64,000 nucleotides of DNA from an uncultured Cohaesibacter sp. (lineage in GTDB: Bacteria; Pseudomonadota; Alphaproteobacteria; Rhizobiales; Cohaesibacteraceae): NCBI RefSeq assembly GCF_963664735.1, contig NZ_OY761553.1, positions 4,089,501 to 4,153,500 of the forward strand, given 5' to 3'. Shown in pieces: positions 16,518-26,388 of the stretch. Position 1 is the stretch's first letter, and the number at the start of each line of letters is the position of its first letter. The position numbers and the translations under genes were made by a program. The notes under the pieces are model-generated. The model was not told the origin of the DNA and made no database searches. It worked only from the letters and a program-made list of their open reading frames with translations.

Positions 16518-18484
16518 ATAGAGAATTTCTTGAGCTTTACGAGCATGAACTTCAGATCCTTTACGAGCGCTCCAAAGAATTTGCGCAAGACTATCCGGGG
16601 ATTGCAGAACGTCTTGGGGGAATGACAAAAAGTAATATTGACCCAGGTCTTGCAGGGGTGCTTGAAGGAAGTGCTTTTCTTGCCGCGCGTGTACAGCTCA
16701 AATTGCGCAGTGAGTTTTCCGAATTTACATCTTCTCTCATCGAGCAATTGCTGCCGAGTTATTTGGAGCCGACCCCCTCGGTGGTTATGGTTCAGGCCAA
16801 TCCTAAATATGAAGATCCCAATCTCAAGGAAGGGCTCCATTTTTCTCCAAATTGCTATTTGGATTCGACCTATCAGGAACATGATAAACGCATTTCTTGC
16901 CGGTTTCGTCTGGCTTCCAATCTTGGCGTTTGGCCTCTACGGTTAAAGAAGGCCTCATATTTTTCCTCGCCTACACCTCTTCAGGCGCTTGGCCTTGATG
17001 TCTTGGCTGACACTGAGGCTGGCCTGTGCCTGACGTTGGAGCACCGCATAGCGCGCGAAACCGAACCGGACCCTATCGTCGAACGAACCAAGCCACCAAT
17101 TGCGACCACAGCGCCTCTTCGTGATTTGCTTGTGGATCAGCTGCCGGTTCATTTGACGGCAACCATGGCAGATGCGGCGGCGCTCTACGAGCAAATATTT
17201 GCCAATTGCAAGCGTATCACTCTACGATATTTGGACAAATTTGGAGATGCGCAGTTCTTGAACTTGCCCTTGGCGAGATTGGAGCAGGTCGGCTTTGATG
17301 ATGATGAGCGTCTTTTCGAAGAAGACGATCGGATTTTTCCCGGCTTTTCTCTCTTGCGTGAATTCTTCACCTTGCCTGAGAAATTCATGGGATTTCGTTT
17401 GACCGGATTGCGGGAGTTGTTGGCGCGCATCGCTGCCCATGAAGTCGATATTCTGTTTGAGTTTGGCGCTTCGGTTTCCAATCTCGCGAACAAGGTGTCT
17501 GAAAAGGACTTTGGTCTGTATGTCGCTCCTGCGATCAACTTGTTCAAAATGAAATGCAGTCGGGTTCCTATCAGCAGTAACCAACATGAGTATCTGGTCG
17601 TTCCAGATCGCAGCCGGTGGCTCGATTTCGAACCTCATCGCATTTTATCCGTCGACGCGCATTTTACAAAAGTGAATGACAAGATCCCCGTCTACCCGAT
17701 TTATAACCTGCCACCAGGAAATATCAGGGCAGATGATGCCTATTTCTTCAGTTGCCGAAGGGTGCAACGTCGGAAAACTGATCAGGAGCGCCGTTACTCA
17801 CGTCATCAACGCTATCTTGGAAGTGAAATCTATTTGTCGCTTAGAGAGCCGGTCAATCGCGATGATGATATGGTTGCGCGCGAACTGTCGGTCTACGCTC
17901 TTTGCTCAAATCGCCATTTGGCAGGACAGTTGCCAGTGGGTGAGGCCGGGGCTGACTTTCATTTGGTTGATAATGTCAGTGTCGATTTGCGCTGTATTTT
18001 CGGTCCTACGGCTCCGCGCGAGTCCATTATTCACTTGGAGCGGAAGAACCGGAGCCACAAGCAACCTTCTGAACTGTTGTGGCATCTTATAAATTTTCTC
18101 ACTTATAATCATATCGGGATGCTTAACCGCAGCAAGGATGACAAGGCTTCCGGTTTGCGCGAGATGCTTAGCCTCTTTATGGATCTGTCCGATGTGGTGT
18201 CTGAAAAGAGAATTCGCGGAATCTTGTCGATTGAACAACGGCCGATTGTGAGGCGATTAAGGCAGGCAAATGGCTTTAACGCTGCCAAGGGCATCGAAAT
18301 ATCGGTTACCTTTGATGAAAAGGCTTACGAGGGTGCTGGTATTATCGGCATGGGCGCAATTCTTGATCGCTTTTTTGCTGACTATGCCACGATCAATAAT
18401 TTTACTGAAACCGTGATCGTATCCAAGCAACGAGGCGTTATCAAACGCTGGCCGCCTAGAACGGGAACGGGGGCTCTCCTATGA
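16514..18484 (+). CDS. tssF: T6SS baseplate protein TssF (VasA)
   Basis: A 656-residue TssF, starting FLELYEHELQILYERSKEFAQDYPGIAERLGG, the distinctive opening of this family, with FEFTSSLIEQLLPSYLEP-like and DRSRWLDFEPHRILSVDAHF motifs further on. TssF and TssG form the wedge of the T6SS baseplate with TssE and TssK. Both ends overlap neighbours by four bases (ATGA with tssE and with tssG). Length is slightly above the usual ~600. Confidence 0.93.
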   Translation: MNREFLELYEHELQILYERSKEFAQDYPGIAERLGGMTKSNIDPGLAGVLEGSAFLAARVQLKLRSEFSEFTSSLIEQLLPSYLEPTPSVVMVQANPKYEDPNLKEGLHFSPNCYLDSTYQEHDKRISCRFRLASNLGVWPLRLKKASYFSSPTPLQALGLDVLADTEAGLCLTLEHRIARETEPDPIVERTKPPIATTAPLRDLLVDQLPVHLTATMADAAALYEQIFANCKRITLRYLDKFGDAQFLNLPLARLEQVGFDDDERLFEEDDRIFPGFSLLREFFTLPEKFMGFRLTGLRELLARIAAHEVDILFEFGASVSNLANKVSEKDFGLYVAPAINLFKMKCSRVPISSNQHEYLVVPDRSRWLDFEPHRILSVDAHFTKVNDKIPVYPIYNLPPGNIRADDAYFFSCRRVQRRKTDQERRYSRHQRYLGSEIYLSLREPVNRDDDMVARELSVYALCSNRHLAGQLPVGEAGADFHLVDNVSVDLRCIFGPTAPRESIIHLERKNRSHKQPSELLWHLINFLTYNHIGMLNRSKDDKASGLREMLSLFMDLSDVVSEKRIRGILSIEQRPIVRRLRQANGFNAAKGIEISVTFDEKAYEGAGIIGMGAILDRFFADYATINNFTETVIVSKQRGVIKRWPPRTGTGALL

Positions 18485-19626
18485 GTAGCGAACCTATGGT
18501 GGGGGAGAAAGAGCATGGCGCATCGGATACAGAAGCTGAGCTGACAGCTGATCGGACTTCGATGTCTTCTTCTCAGAAGCGTCTGCCTGCCAGCAGCTCC
18601 AGTCCTTTGCCACCCCGATTGCGAGAGCAATTGGCTAAGAATCCTGAGCAGTTTGATTTTTTTTCGATCATGCGAGCTTTTGAGCGCAGTGCTTCGAGCA
18701 AGCCCAGAATTGGCTATAGCAAGCTAGCGGAACAGGACATCGTGACTCTGTCTCAGAATCCCTTCATGTCGTTTCCTGATCGTAATGTGAGTGGCTACGA
18801 GGAAAAGGCGAGCGGTATTCCAGATGTTGCGACGCATTTTTTGGGCTTTTTTGGTCCGCAAGGAGCGCTTTCTCTGGAGCAGACAGCCGAAGCATTTCAA
18901 TGGGCTTTGCGAGGGGACGATGCTTTCGTCAAGTTTGTTAATTTATTCTCCAACCGTTTTTTGCAGCTCTTCTTCAGAGCTTGGGCCAATGCACGTCCTC
19001 TAGTTCAACAAGATCGACCAGATGATGATCATTTCCGCAATTATGTCGCCTCTTTTGCTGGACTGGGTACGCCAGCATTGCAAAATCGGGATAGCGTGAA
19101 CGACCTTACGAAGCTGGCATTCGTTGGTCTCATTGGTTCTCGGATCAAAAGTGCCAAGCGCTTACAATCGTTTCTTCACGGTGTTTTTGGCGTTGAAGTT
19201 GAAGTCAAGGAACATGTGGGCAGCAAGCTAATCTTTGAGAAAGATGACGCAGCTTCTTTGGGCATGAGGGGTAGTTCTCTGGGGCAGGATTGCTTTCTCG
19301 GGGCGGCAGTCTATTCGATCAATGACAAAATACGTGTGAGCATAAAGACGGAAAGTTTGGAGCAATATCAGTCGTTTTTGCCGGGGGGAGACCTGAGTGT
19401 GGCGCTTGCAGATCTTCTGTTCTTTTATTTGGGACACCAGATTGAATGCGAGGTCGAACTGGCCTTGAGGGCTGATAAAGCGCCACCTGTTCAATTGGGG
19501 GCTTCGGGACAGCTCGGATGGTCAAGCTGGTTGCCAGAAAAAAGTGACAAGGCACAGGAAGGCCTATATGTGCGGGATGCTCATTATAATCCAATGGAAT
19601 ATCGAGCTCGGGAGCATGTTGCCTGA
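18481..19626 (+). CDS. tssG: T6SS baseplate protein TssG (VasB)
   Basis: A 381-residue TssG. After a serine-rich leader of about 45 residues the family domain begins (LAKNPEQFDFFSIMRAFERS) and continues with ATHFLGFFGPQGALS and FSNRFLQLFFRAWANARP, typical landmarks. It joins TssF in the baseplate wedge. The start overlaps tssF by four bases; the leader is longer than in most homologues, so a downstream start is possible but lacks a better ribosome site. Confidence 0.92.
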   Translation: MSSEPMVGEKEHGASDTEAELTADRTSMSSSQKRLPASSSSPLPPRLREQLAKNPEQFDFFSIMRAFERSASSKPRIGYSKLAEQDIVTLSQNPFMSFPDRNVSGYEEKASGIPDVATHFLGFFGPQGALSLEQTAEAFQWALRGDDAFVKFVNLFSNRFLQLFFRAWANARPLVQQDRPDDDHFRNYVASFAGLGTPALQNRDSVNDLTKLAFVGLIGSRIKSAKRLQSFLHGVFGVEVEVKEHVGSKLIFEKDDAASLGMRGSSLGQDCFLGAAVYSINDKIRVSIKTESLEQYQSFLPGGDLSVALADLLFFYLGHQIECEVELALRADKAPPVQLGASGQLGWSSWLPEKSDKAQEGLYVRDAHYNPMEYRAREHVA

Positions 19627-19757
19627 TTGGGCTGATATTCAATTTTACCAAGCATTTCGGGTGGATTTGAAGGTCGCAAGGTAAGGAATTTAAGTTCGGG
19701 ATTTGACTCGTAGAGGGTCAATTTAAATCGATTTTTGATGGTTTTAGGAAATGGATA

Positions 19758-22469
19758 ATGAGTGAAATCAGTTTGCAAACCGTTGCAGGTAAATTGAATT
19801 CCGTTGGTTATACGGCGTTCATGCAGTCGCTTAATCATGCGAAGAAGGCGGGCAATCGCAATGTTGAGCTGGTCCATTGGATCTTTCATATTTTGTCAAA
19901 TGACCGCAGCGATATGACCATAACCCTTAATCACTACGGGATTGATCGTGGTCGTGTTTTGACCAATGTGGCTGAAATCATCAATAATTTTCGGGTCAAT
20001 GTGACCGAAATGCCGTCCATCTCAGAGAATATGATCGAATGCCTGGATCGGTCTTGGCATTTTGCCACGCTTCTGTTCGGTGAAGTGCAGATCAGGACCG
20101 GTCATGTTCTTGTCGCTATGCTGAAGAATAAAGATCTGACGCAAGCGTTGCGGCAAATTTCAAAAGAGCTGGCTGAACTTGATGCCAACGATCTGGTTTC
20201 CAATGCTGCTGCGATTTGGCGCGAGTCTGATGAAGAAAGCCTGCGGCCCATGGACGGTAGTGGCTTGGCGGCTTCTAGTGGAAGTGACGCAGAAGGCAGT
20301 GATGGAAAGGAAAAGGCGGCAACAGCGCTCGGGCGATATTCGATCGATATGACTGAGGCTGCCAGTTCTGGCAAAATGGATCCCGTCGTCGGGCGTGATG
20401 AGGAAATCCGCCAGATCGTTGATGTTCTTATGCGTCGACGTCAGAATAACCCTATGCTCACCGGAGAGGCCGGGGTTGGAAAAACCGCAGTTGTTGAGGG
20501 ATTTGCGCAGCGATTGGCTTCTGGAGATGTGCCTCCTGCATTGCAAGGGGTTCGGCTTCATTCGCTTGATATTGGACTGATGCAGGCGGGTGCTTCCATG
20601 AAAGGAGAGTTTGAGCAACGATTGCGCGCGGTCATTGATGAGGTGCAGTCTTCTCCAACGCCTATTATTCTTTTCATTGATGAGGCGCACACGCTGATTG
20701 GGGCTGGAGGTCAGGCAGGAACGGGCGATGCCGCCAATCTTTTAAAGCCTGCTTTGGCTCGCGGGACACTCAGAACAATCGGCGCGACGACATGGTCTGA
20801 ATATCGCCAGCATATTGAAAAAGACCCAGCGCTAACGAGACGTTTCCAGCCGGTTAATATTGATGAGCCAAGTGTTGATCGCTGCACATATATGTTGCGG
20901 GGCATTCTGGCTCCTATGGAAAAGCATCACAATGTGCGTATTTCGGACGAGGCCGTAAAAGCCGCGGTTACCCTGTCTGCCCGATATATTCCGAGTCGCC
21001 AACTGCCGGATAAAGCTGTCAGTTTGCTTGATACAGCTTGTGCCCGCGTCGCCATCAGCCAATCAACATTGCCTGCAGCAATTGCAGATCAGAAGGAAAA
21101 TATCGCTAAAGCCGAGAAAGAGCTCGGTGCCCAGGAACGTGAAACGGATTTGGGGACGGCGGATTTGGGGCGAATTGAAGAGCTTAAGGTCTACATTGCC
21201 GAGGCAGAGGAGAAGCTCTCAGAGCTGGAGGCAGCCTACGCGCGCGAGATGACGTTGGTCGAGCAAATTCTGTCTGTGCGCAAGGCTCTGGATGGCAAGG
21301 ATGACGGAGACGCGTTTGGTCAAGATAACGCTGACGCCGATGGCTCTGGTGAGAGCAATGAGGAAAGCCAGCTTCTTTCAAAAGACGAATTACGCAAAGA
21401 GTTGTCCAGCAAAATAGCCGTTCTGGATGGTTTCGATCCGGATAGCCGTATGGTTTACCCTCATGTTGGAGAGCAAACGATCGCGGCTATTGTTTCTGAC
21501 TGGACCGGGATTCCTGTCGGGCGAATGGTCAAGGATGAAATTCAGACTATTCTGGATTTGTCTGGAATTTTGAAAAAACGCGTGCTTGGCCAGGATCACG
21601 GATTGGCAATGATTGCCAAACGCATTGAAACAAACCGAGCAAAACTCGACAATCCCAACAAGCCGATCGGTGTCTTTATGCTTTGTGGTCCATCGGGCGT
21701 GGGCAAAACCGAGTCTGCTTTGGCATTGGCCGAGAGCCTCTATGGAGGCGAACAGAATATCATAACGATCAATATGTCTGAATTTCAGGAGGCTCATTCT
21801 GTTTCTCTTCTGAAAGGGGCTCCTCCGGGATATGTTGGTTATGGGGAGGGAGGACGCTTAACGGAAGCTGTTCGACGCAACCCATATAGTGTTGTTCTGC
21901 TTGACGAAGTGGAAAAAGCCCATCCTGATGTGCATGAGCTGTTTTTCCAAGTCTTTGACAAGGGCATCATGGAAGACGGGAATGGTCGTAAAATTGACTT
22001 CAAGAATACGATTATCATTCTAACCTCAAATGTGGGGACTGAGGTCATTATGGAAATGGCCGATCAAGGCAATCTTCATCCTGATCCTGATGCCTTGAAT
22101 GAGGCGCTGAAACCGGAGCTGGTTAAGGTCTTTCCGCCGGCCTTGCTGGGGCGTATTGTCACCATCCCATATTTTCCGCTTTCCAGTGACGTTTTGGGCG
22201 GCATAGTGAAACTGCAGATGGATCGGATCGTCAAGCGGATTAAGGACAATCATAATGCCCGCATGAGCTATAGCGAAGATTGCGTCAATTTCATTGTCTC
22301 TCAATGCAAGGATCCCGATTCGGGAGGTCGTATGATCGATAACATCATTACGAATTCTTTGTTGCCGGAAATGTCTCGCAGAATCCTCAATATCACTCTG
22401 GACAAGGGAGAGTTCTCAAACGTGGAACTAGGGATGCTGGATGGCAAGTTCACTTATGTAATTGAGTGA
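19758..22469 (+). CDS. clpV: T6SS sheath-recycling AAA+ ATPase ClpV (TssH)
   Basis: A 903-residue ClpB-type unfoldase. The N domain occupies about residues 1-150, the first AAA+ module has Walker [14 protein letters not shown] and Walker [16 protein letters not shown], a coiled-coil insertion with an acidic low-complexity stretch ([20 protein letters not shown]) follows, and the second module has [16 protein letters not shown] and [14 protein letters not shown]. ClpV pulls contracted TssB/TssC sheaths apart so subunits can be reused. It closes the structural operon and is followed by a strong two-way terminator. Confidence 0.95.
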   Translation: MSEISLQTVAGKLNSVGYTAFMQSLNHAKKAGNRNVELVHWIFHILSNDRSDMTITLNHYGIDRGRVLTNVAEIINNFRVNVTEMPSISENMIECLDRSWHFATLLFGEVQIRTGHVLVAMLKNKDLTQALRQISKELAELDANDLVSNAAAIWRESDEESLRPMDGSGLAASSGSDAEGSDGKEKAATALGRYSIDMTEAASSGKMDPVVGRDEEIRQIVDVLMRRRQNNPMLTGEAGVGKTAVVEGFAQRLASGDVPPALQGVRLHSLDIGLMQAGASMKGEFEQRLRAVIDEVQSSPTPIILFIDEAHTLIGAGGQAGTGDAANLLKPALARGTLRTIGATTWSEYRQHIEKDPALTRRFQPVNIDEPSVDRCTYMLRGILAPMEKHHNVRISDEAVKAAVTLSARYIPSRQLPDKAVSLLDTACARVAISQSTLPAAIADQKENIAKAEKELGAQERETDLGTADLGRIEELKVYIAEAEEKLSELEAAYAREMTLVEQILSVRKALDGKDDGDAFGQDNADADGSGESNEESQLLSKDELRKELSSKIAVLDGFDPDSRMVYPHVGEQTIAAIVSDWTGIPVGRMVKDEIQTILDLSGILKKRVLGQDHGLAMIAKRIETNRAKLDNPNKPIGVFMLCGPSGVGKTESALALAESLYGGEQNIITINMSEFQEAHSVSLLKGAPPGYVGYGEGGRLTEAVRRNPYSVVLLDEVEKAHPDVHELFFQVFDKGIMEDGNGRKIDFKNTIIILTSNVGTEVIMEMADQGNLHPDPDALNEALKPELVKVFPPALLGRIVTIPYFPLSSDVLGGIVKLQMDRIVKRIKDNHNARMSYSEDCVNFIVSQCKDPDSGGRMIDNIITNSLLPEMSRRILNITLDKGEFSNVELGMLDGKFTYVIE

Positions 22470-22517
22470 TAGCGGGCCGCTTGAGGATTTGATTGGGGCG
22501 ATTGAGTTCCTGAACAA

Positions 22518-22556
22518 AAAAGCCGCATTCGTGAGAATGCGGCTTTTGTCGTTTTA
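22518..22556. terminator. Bidirectional rho-independent terminator
   Basis: AAAAGCCGCATTC (22518-22530) and GAATGCGGCTTTT (22535-22547) form a perfect 13-bp stem with a GTGA loop. The T-rich tail to 22556 serves the plus strand (clpV), and the A-run before the stem serves the minus strand (caspase-like gene, whose stop is at 22589). Confidence 0.92.
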
Positions 22557-22588
22557 AGAACTAATCTTTGAACAAGATAAAAGCAGGA

Positions 22589-24118
22589 TCAGTAGTTGAC
22601 CAGAACGAGCTTGTTATCACCTTCAAACGTTGGGGTCTGATCACGGCGCCAGCTGCGGCGGGCGGTGCGATGAACCTGTTTGGAAAGATAATCTTCCAGC
22701 TCGCCTGTAGAGATTGCACTGTCAGAATCTTCATCAGCATCGCCGTTAAGGCCATCCAGAAGATGCTTGGTGAAAATGCCGTGTCCGTCTTTTTCATCCC
22801 AACTTGCGATCTGATCTGCTTCTGCTGCGGCAAACACGTTTAATTCTCCGCGCTCGGTCGGGGCATAGGCCGGGATAACAATTGGGGACGCAGCCTGAAT
22901 GATCATGTCACCATTGCCAGCGGCGCCAGAAAAACATGCATCGATGAACATTGTCACGGATTTCGATGGCAATGCCTGAAGGTTTTTGTAAAGCTTCTTA
23001 AGTGAGTAGGACGATTGGGTGGAAGATGTCGAAGTTACATCTGTTGGCGCAATATAGGCCTGGGCCTGATTGTTGTCTCCTCCCATTGAAGGAATTCCGT
23101 GCCCTGAATAGTAAACGAAAATATCGGAAGAGCCGTCCGGATCAATGTAGGACCACAGCCGACTGCCGTTCGGGGTGTCATTGCCAAAAGTGTCAACCAG
23201 TTCGGACAAGGTGGCGTCTTCAAGATAGATGATGTTTTCTTCCGGGATGCCGAGACTATTGGTGAAAGCATATTTCATCGCCAGTGCGTCGCGCTCAGCA
23301 AATTCGACATCGGGAATGTCCTGACCACTGTAGTGTTTGTTGCCGATGATCACTGCGACCGCGTTTTTCTTATGTCCTCTGCCCTTATTGAACTGGTCGG
23401 GCTCAATAGCTGGCCATTTGGTAGCGAGATTTTGTTGGTCTTGTTGAAGCGTCATTGAATTTGGTGCAAGCGCCACATTCTGGATTGAATTCCCTTGCAG
23501 CGCTGGGGCCTGTTTCTGGACCATAATCTGCTGCTGCTGCTGCTGCTGCTGCTGACTGATCAACAATCTCGTTTGATCCGGTGTCAGTGTGCCGGAAGGA
23601 ATCTGACCGATCTGAGTCTGGAACTGAGAAATCGCAATTAGCGTCTGCTGATCAACTTTGCCATCAACCAGCCCTACGGAATAGCCGTTCTGGAAGAGTG
23701 CGTTTTCCACCTGAAATGGTGTGCTCAGAAGCATCTGCTTTTCAACTTCGGTCAATTGGCCCGTTGGGGTGAACCCGTTAACAGCCTGAAACTGACTGAT
23801 TCCTGCACGGGATTTCTTGCCCAGCGCGCCATCTGCTCGCCCAACATTGAAACCATAAAGATTCAGGGCTTCCTGAATGCGCTTGTTTTCTTCTCTCTGC
23901 GCTGAAGTGACTGGGTTATAGTGTCTCTTGGATGTCCTATGGACCCTGCGATTTGTGCCTGCAGTTGTTGCAGTGATTGCGCCAAGAACGCCGCCAATAA
24001 TTGCACCTGCGGCGAACGCTCCGCCATCACCGGCACTTGCTTTTGGTGTTTGCATTGTCAGGACTAGAGACGATACGAAAAATATAGTAAGCGCATTTAC
24101 GGAAATTTTTTTCAACAT
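22589..24118 (-). CDS. Secreted caspase-like (C14) protease with two peptidoglycan-binding domains
   Basis: A 509-residue protein. A signal peptide (about 1-30, ending TPKASAG) is followed by a glycine-zipper-like segment (GAFAAGAIIGGVLGAITA) and two PG_binding_1-type repeats (about 85-135 and 140-190; DGALGKKSRAGISQFQ and DGKVDQQTLIAISQFQ). Nine glutamines encoded by pure CAG codons come next. The C-terminal half is a caspase/metacaspase domain with catalytic histidine in YYSGHG and cysteine in FIDACFSG. Such proteases cut after specific residues in the periplasm or outside. The start at 24118 has GGAG about 8 bases upstream and gives a clean signal peptide. It neighbours a DUF4384 gene, a common partner of caspase-like proteins. 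A role in T6SS is inferred from position only. Confidence 0.85.
   Translation of the reverse strand: MLKKISVNALTIFFVSSLVLTMQTPKASAGDGGAFAAGAIIGGVLGAITATTAGTNRRVHRTSKRHYNPVTSAQREENKRIQEALNLYGFNVGRADGALGKKSRAGISQFQAVNGFTPTGQLTEVEKQMLLSTPFQVENALFQNGYSVGLVDGKVDQQTLIAISQFQTQIGQIPSGTLTPDQTRLLISQQQQQQQQQIMVQKQAPALQGNSIQNVALAPNSMTLQQDQQNLATKWPAIEPDQFNKGRGHKKNAVAVIIGNKHYSGQDIPDVEFAERDALAMKYAFTNSLGIPEENIIYLEDATLSELVDTFGNDTPNGSRLWSYIDPDGSSDIFVYYSGHGIPSMGGDNNQAQAYIAPTDVTSTSSTQSSYSLKKLYKNLQALPSKSVTMFIDACFSGAAGNGDMIIQAASPIVIPAYAPTERGELNVFAAAEADQIASWDEKDGHGIFTKHLLDGLNGDADEDSDSAISTGELEDYLSKQVHRTARRSWRRDQTPTFEGDNKLVLVNY
23528..23554. repeat. (CTG)9 microsatellite inside the caspase-like gene
   Basis: Nine uninterrupted CTG units on the plus strand, read as nine CAG glutamine codons in the minus-strand gene. 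It lies in the linker between the peptidoglycan-binding repeats and the protease domain. Changes in unit number would alter linker length without shifting the frame. Confidence 0.95.
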
Positions 24119-24440
24119 AAGGAGCACTCCAAAAGGTAATAAAGTCTTAAAATGCTAGTAAACCTAAGCAGCTTTCTCAAGGGAAAATGAGGTTATTAGT
24201 GGTTGTGAGCGTTAAATTCCACAACATTTAATTAGCTATTGTTAATTACTGGTGATTGTTATTGGTTGGTTGATTTGGGCCTCTGCGAGGCAGAACTCTA
24301 AAATTCTACATGCGGGCTTATTTATTCTGCGGAGCGGCTAGATTGGGCGGCTATTTGTTGAAGTCAGCCCATCATCGACCTGCACTTGGCCGAAAAAATG
24401 CATGTTGAGCGCAACTCTTCACTGTGATCAGGTGCACCAT
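24119..24440 (-). other. Intergenic region upstream of the caspase-like gene
   Basis: About 320 bases between the DUF4384-type gene and the caspase-like gene, both on the minus strand. It is AT-rich near the caspase start and probably contains its promoter. I see no gene, strong hairpin or clear operator. Confidence 0.5.
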
Positions 24441-26144
24441 TTACCGGATGACCTGAAACGGCACAAATCGCACGTGAGGTGGCGCAATGCTGTTTTTGAT
24501 TTGTTGCGTCAGACCGTCGAAGAAGAGTGAATCCATGTGCCCTCTTACTGCAAAATCTTCGTCGGCATGGGCCACCCTCTGGGCCAGATCACTCAAATCC
24601 AGAGGGGTGTCCGAAGTCACGAGAATGAGAGCTTCATGATTGCTCTGAGCCCCATCAAGAGGCACACTTGTCAAGGCAGAAAGTCCGTATTTTCTCGAGG
24701 GGAGATAAGTGGTTCCATCACTGTTCAGGCGGATTCTCTCGTTGTCTTGAAAAGGAAAAATGCGGATGACTGTCCCGTCTGCTTGCCAGCCAAACAAGCC
24801 AAAATAGGAGGGCCTGCCAGACCGCACTTCAAGTTGCAAAGGATCGCCACTTTTAAGTACTGCAGTAAGCAGTCGGGTTGAAATGCTGCTTTGCTCCAGA
24901 GGAATAATTTTCAACTCGCTTTCGACCTCGATTATATCGTCTTTTTGCTGGACTTTCCATATTTCACCGTAGGGCAGCCCCGCATTCAGATAATGGATTA
25001 GCTTGGGAATTTCGGTGCTGTTCTGGACAAGGCCAATCTGAGGAGGGGGCAGGTGCAATGCTGCGCTGATCGCTCGAGCTCTTGCGAGCAGTTTGGCCGC
25101 AGTCAATGCTTCCTGAGAGATGAGGTTGGGGTTGATGACGGCCTTGCCTTTGGCAAAGTAGCTTTTCTCAGCGGATGAACTTGCCTGTTCTGTCGGTATG
25201 CTGAGATCCTCAAGATGATCGAGATATTTCGCTTCGATTTTGTCTTTTCCGATACCAACCAGGCGGCTGGTTTGAATGAACCCATCGCGAGAAAGGTTTA
25301 CTGTCGCGACGATCTGGTTGGGACGTTCGTCCAGTTTGACTGCGATGTTCCACGGCCCATTCCTGGTTTCTTCACCAAGCGTGCTCAAGAGTGTCCAGAA
25401 ACCGGATTTGCCGTCTTGTTTCTGCCATTGATTTTCTATTTCAGTGCGGGCAAGGCTTTTTAGATAATTTGATAGTTGCAGATCATCTGAGGCGCTATTT
25501 TCTCCGTTTGAGTCGTCAGCGAAGGGACTGTCGAACTTTTGCTCCGCGCTTTCAGAGAGGTACGGCAAGAGATCTCTGGCCACGAGTTCCATGGCTTTAG
25601 TCGGGGCAAGCCCCTTAAAATGCTCGGGAGAATCTAAGAGAAGATACTCTTCCGATGCGGATATCAGGGTCGTCAGATTTTGCTGACCGCCGTTTGGGCT
25701 GAAGCTCAGGCCTGATGCAAAAGACACATTCAGGTTGAATTTCACTCCGCCGGAGAAGAGCTCCATCTTGACGAGGATGATCGTGTCAACATCTTGTTCT
25801 TGTACGAAATCTGTAAACGCATTTATCCGTTGAGGCGCAGGCAGATCGAATATCGGAAGTGAAGCACTGGAGATTATCTCAAACTCACCGGCAGCCCTTT
25901 CATCGATTTTTTCTTCAAACAGGGTCAGGATGTGCCGCAAGTCTGCAGAGTCAATATAGTCAATTGCTTCAGGTGAAAGTTCAATGGCAGCGCGAGACGT
26001 GCCCGATCGTTGCATGTGGTCAACGACTTCGCTGATTGCAACATCAATGTTGCCTTTCATATAGCCAGCTTGAACAGGATGTGGGCCCAAAAGAAGGAAT
26101 ATCGCTACAGTGAGACAGGATAAAAATTTGAGCAAATGAGACAT
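24441..26144 (-). CDS. Secreted DUF4384-type protein
   Basis: A 567-residue exported protein. The signal peptide (MSHLLKFLSCLTVAIFLLLG ... VQA, about 1-26) fixes the start at 26144 rather than the earlier in-frame start at 26216. The middle has no family I recognise. The C-terminal part, about 400-510, carries the DUF4384 pattern: a strand LQLEVRSGRPSYFGLFGW, ADGTVIRIFPF, then YLPSRKYGLSAL and ALILVTSDTPLDLSDL. DUF4384 domains often sit next to or are fused to caspase-like proteases and serine/threonine kinases, and this gene is directly upstream of one on the same strand. It may present or sense substrate for the protease; that is inference. Confidence 0.65.
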   Translation of the reverse strand: MSHLLKFLSCLTVAIFLLLGPHPVQAGYMKGNIDVAISEVVDHMQRSGTSRAAIELSPEAIDYIDSADLRHILTLFEEKIDERAAGEFEIISSASLPIFDLPAPQRINAFTDFVQEQDVDTIILVKMELFSGGVKFNLNVSFASGLSFSPNGGQQNLTTLISASEEYLLLDSPEHFKGLAPTKAMELVARDLLPYLSESAEQKFDSPFADDSNGENSASDDLQLSNYLKSLARTEIENQWQKQDGKSGFWTLLSTLGEETRNGPWNIAVKLDERPNQIVATVNLSRDGFIQTSRLVGIGKDKIEAKYLDHLEDLSIPTEQASSSAEKSYFAKGKAVINPNLISQEALTAAKLLARARAISAALHLPPPQIGLVQNSTEIPKLIHYLNAGLPYGEIWKVQQKDDIIEVESELKIIPLEQSSISTRLLTAVLKSGDPLQLEVRSGRPSYFGLFGWQADGTVIRIFPFQDNERIRLNSDGTTYLPSRKYGLSALTSVPLDGAQSNHEALILVTSDTPLDLSDLAQRVAHADEDFAVRGHMDSLFFDGLTQQIKNSIAPPHVRFVPFQVIR

Positions 26145-26388
26145 GGCGGAATTCAAATTGATCCAAATAAAAGAAGACAAATATAAACGTCGTAATGACC
26201 AACAAGCTAAGATCAAGCTTCAAAGCACAAAAGTGTATGAATAATCTGGCTATTTCGCTACCTTCCAGTTGTAGCGCAAATTGTTTAAGAATCAATCGAT
26301 ATCCCGTGTAATCTGCAAGATTGCTCCACCAATACGCGAACATGGTTTATCTGGCGGGCTTGATGCGAGAGCCTGGGGGCTCTCTGCT

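Noticed and set aside
16259-16882. 207-codon minus-strand open frame across tssE and tssF
   Set aside because: Spans two overlapping, clearly real genes on the other strand and has no domain.
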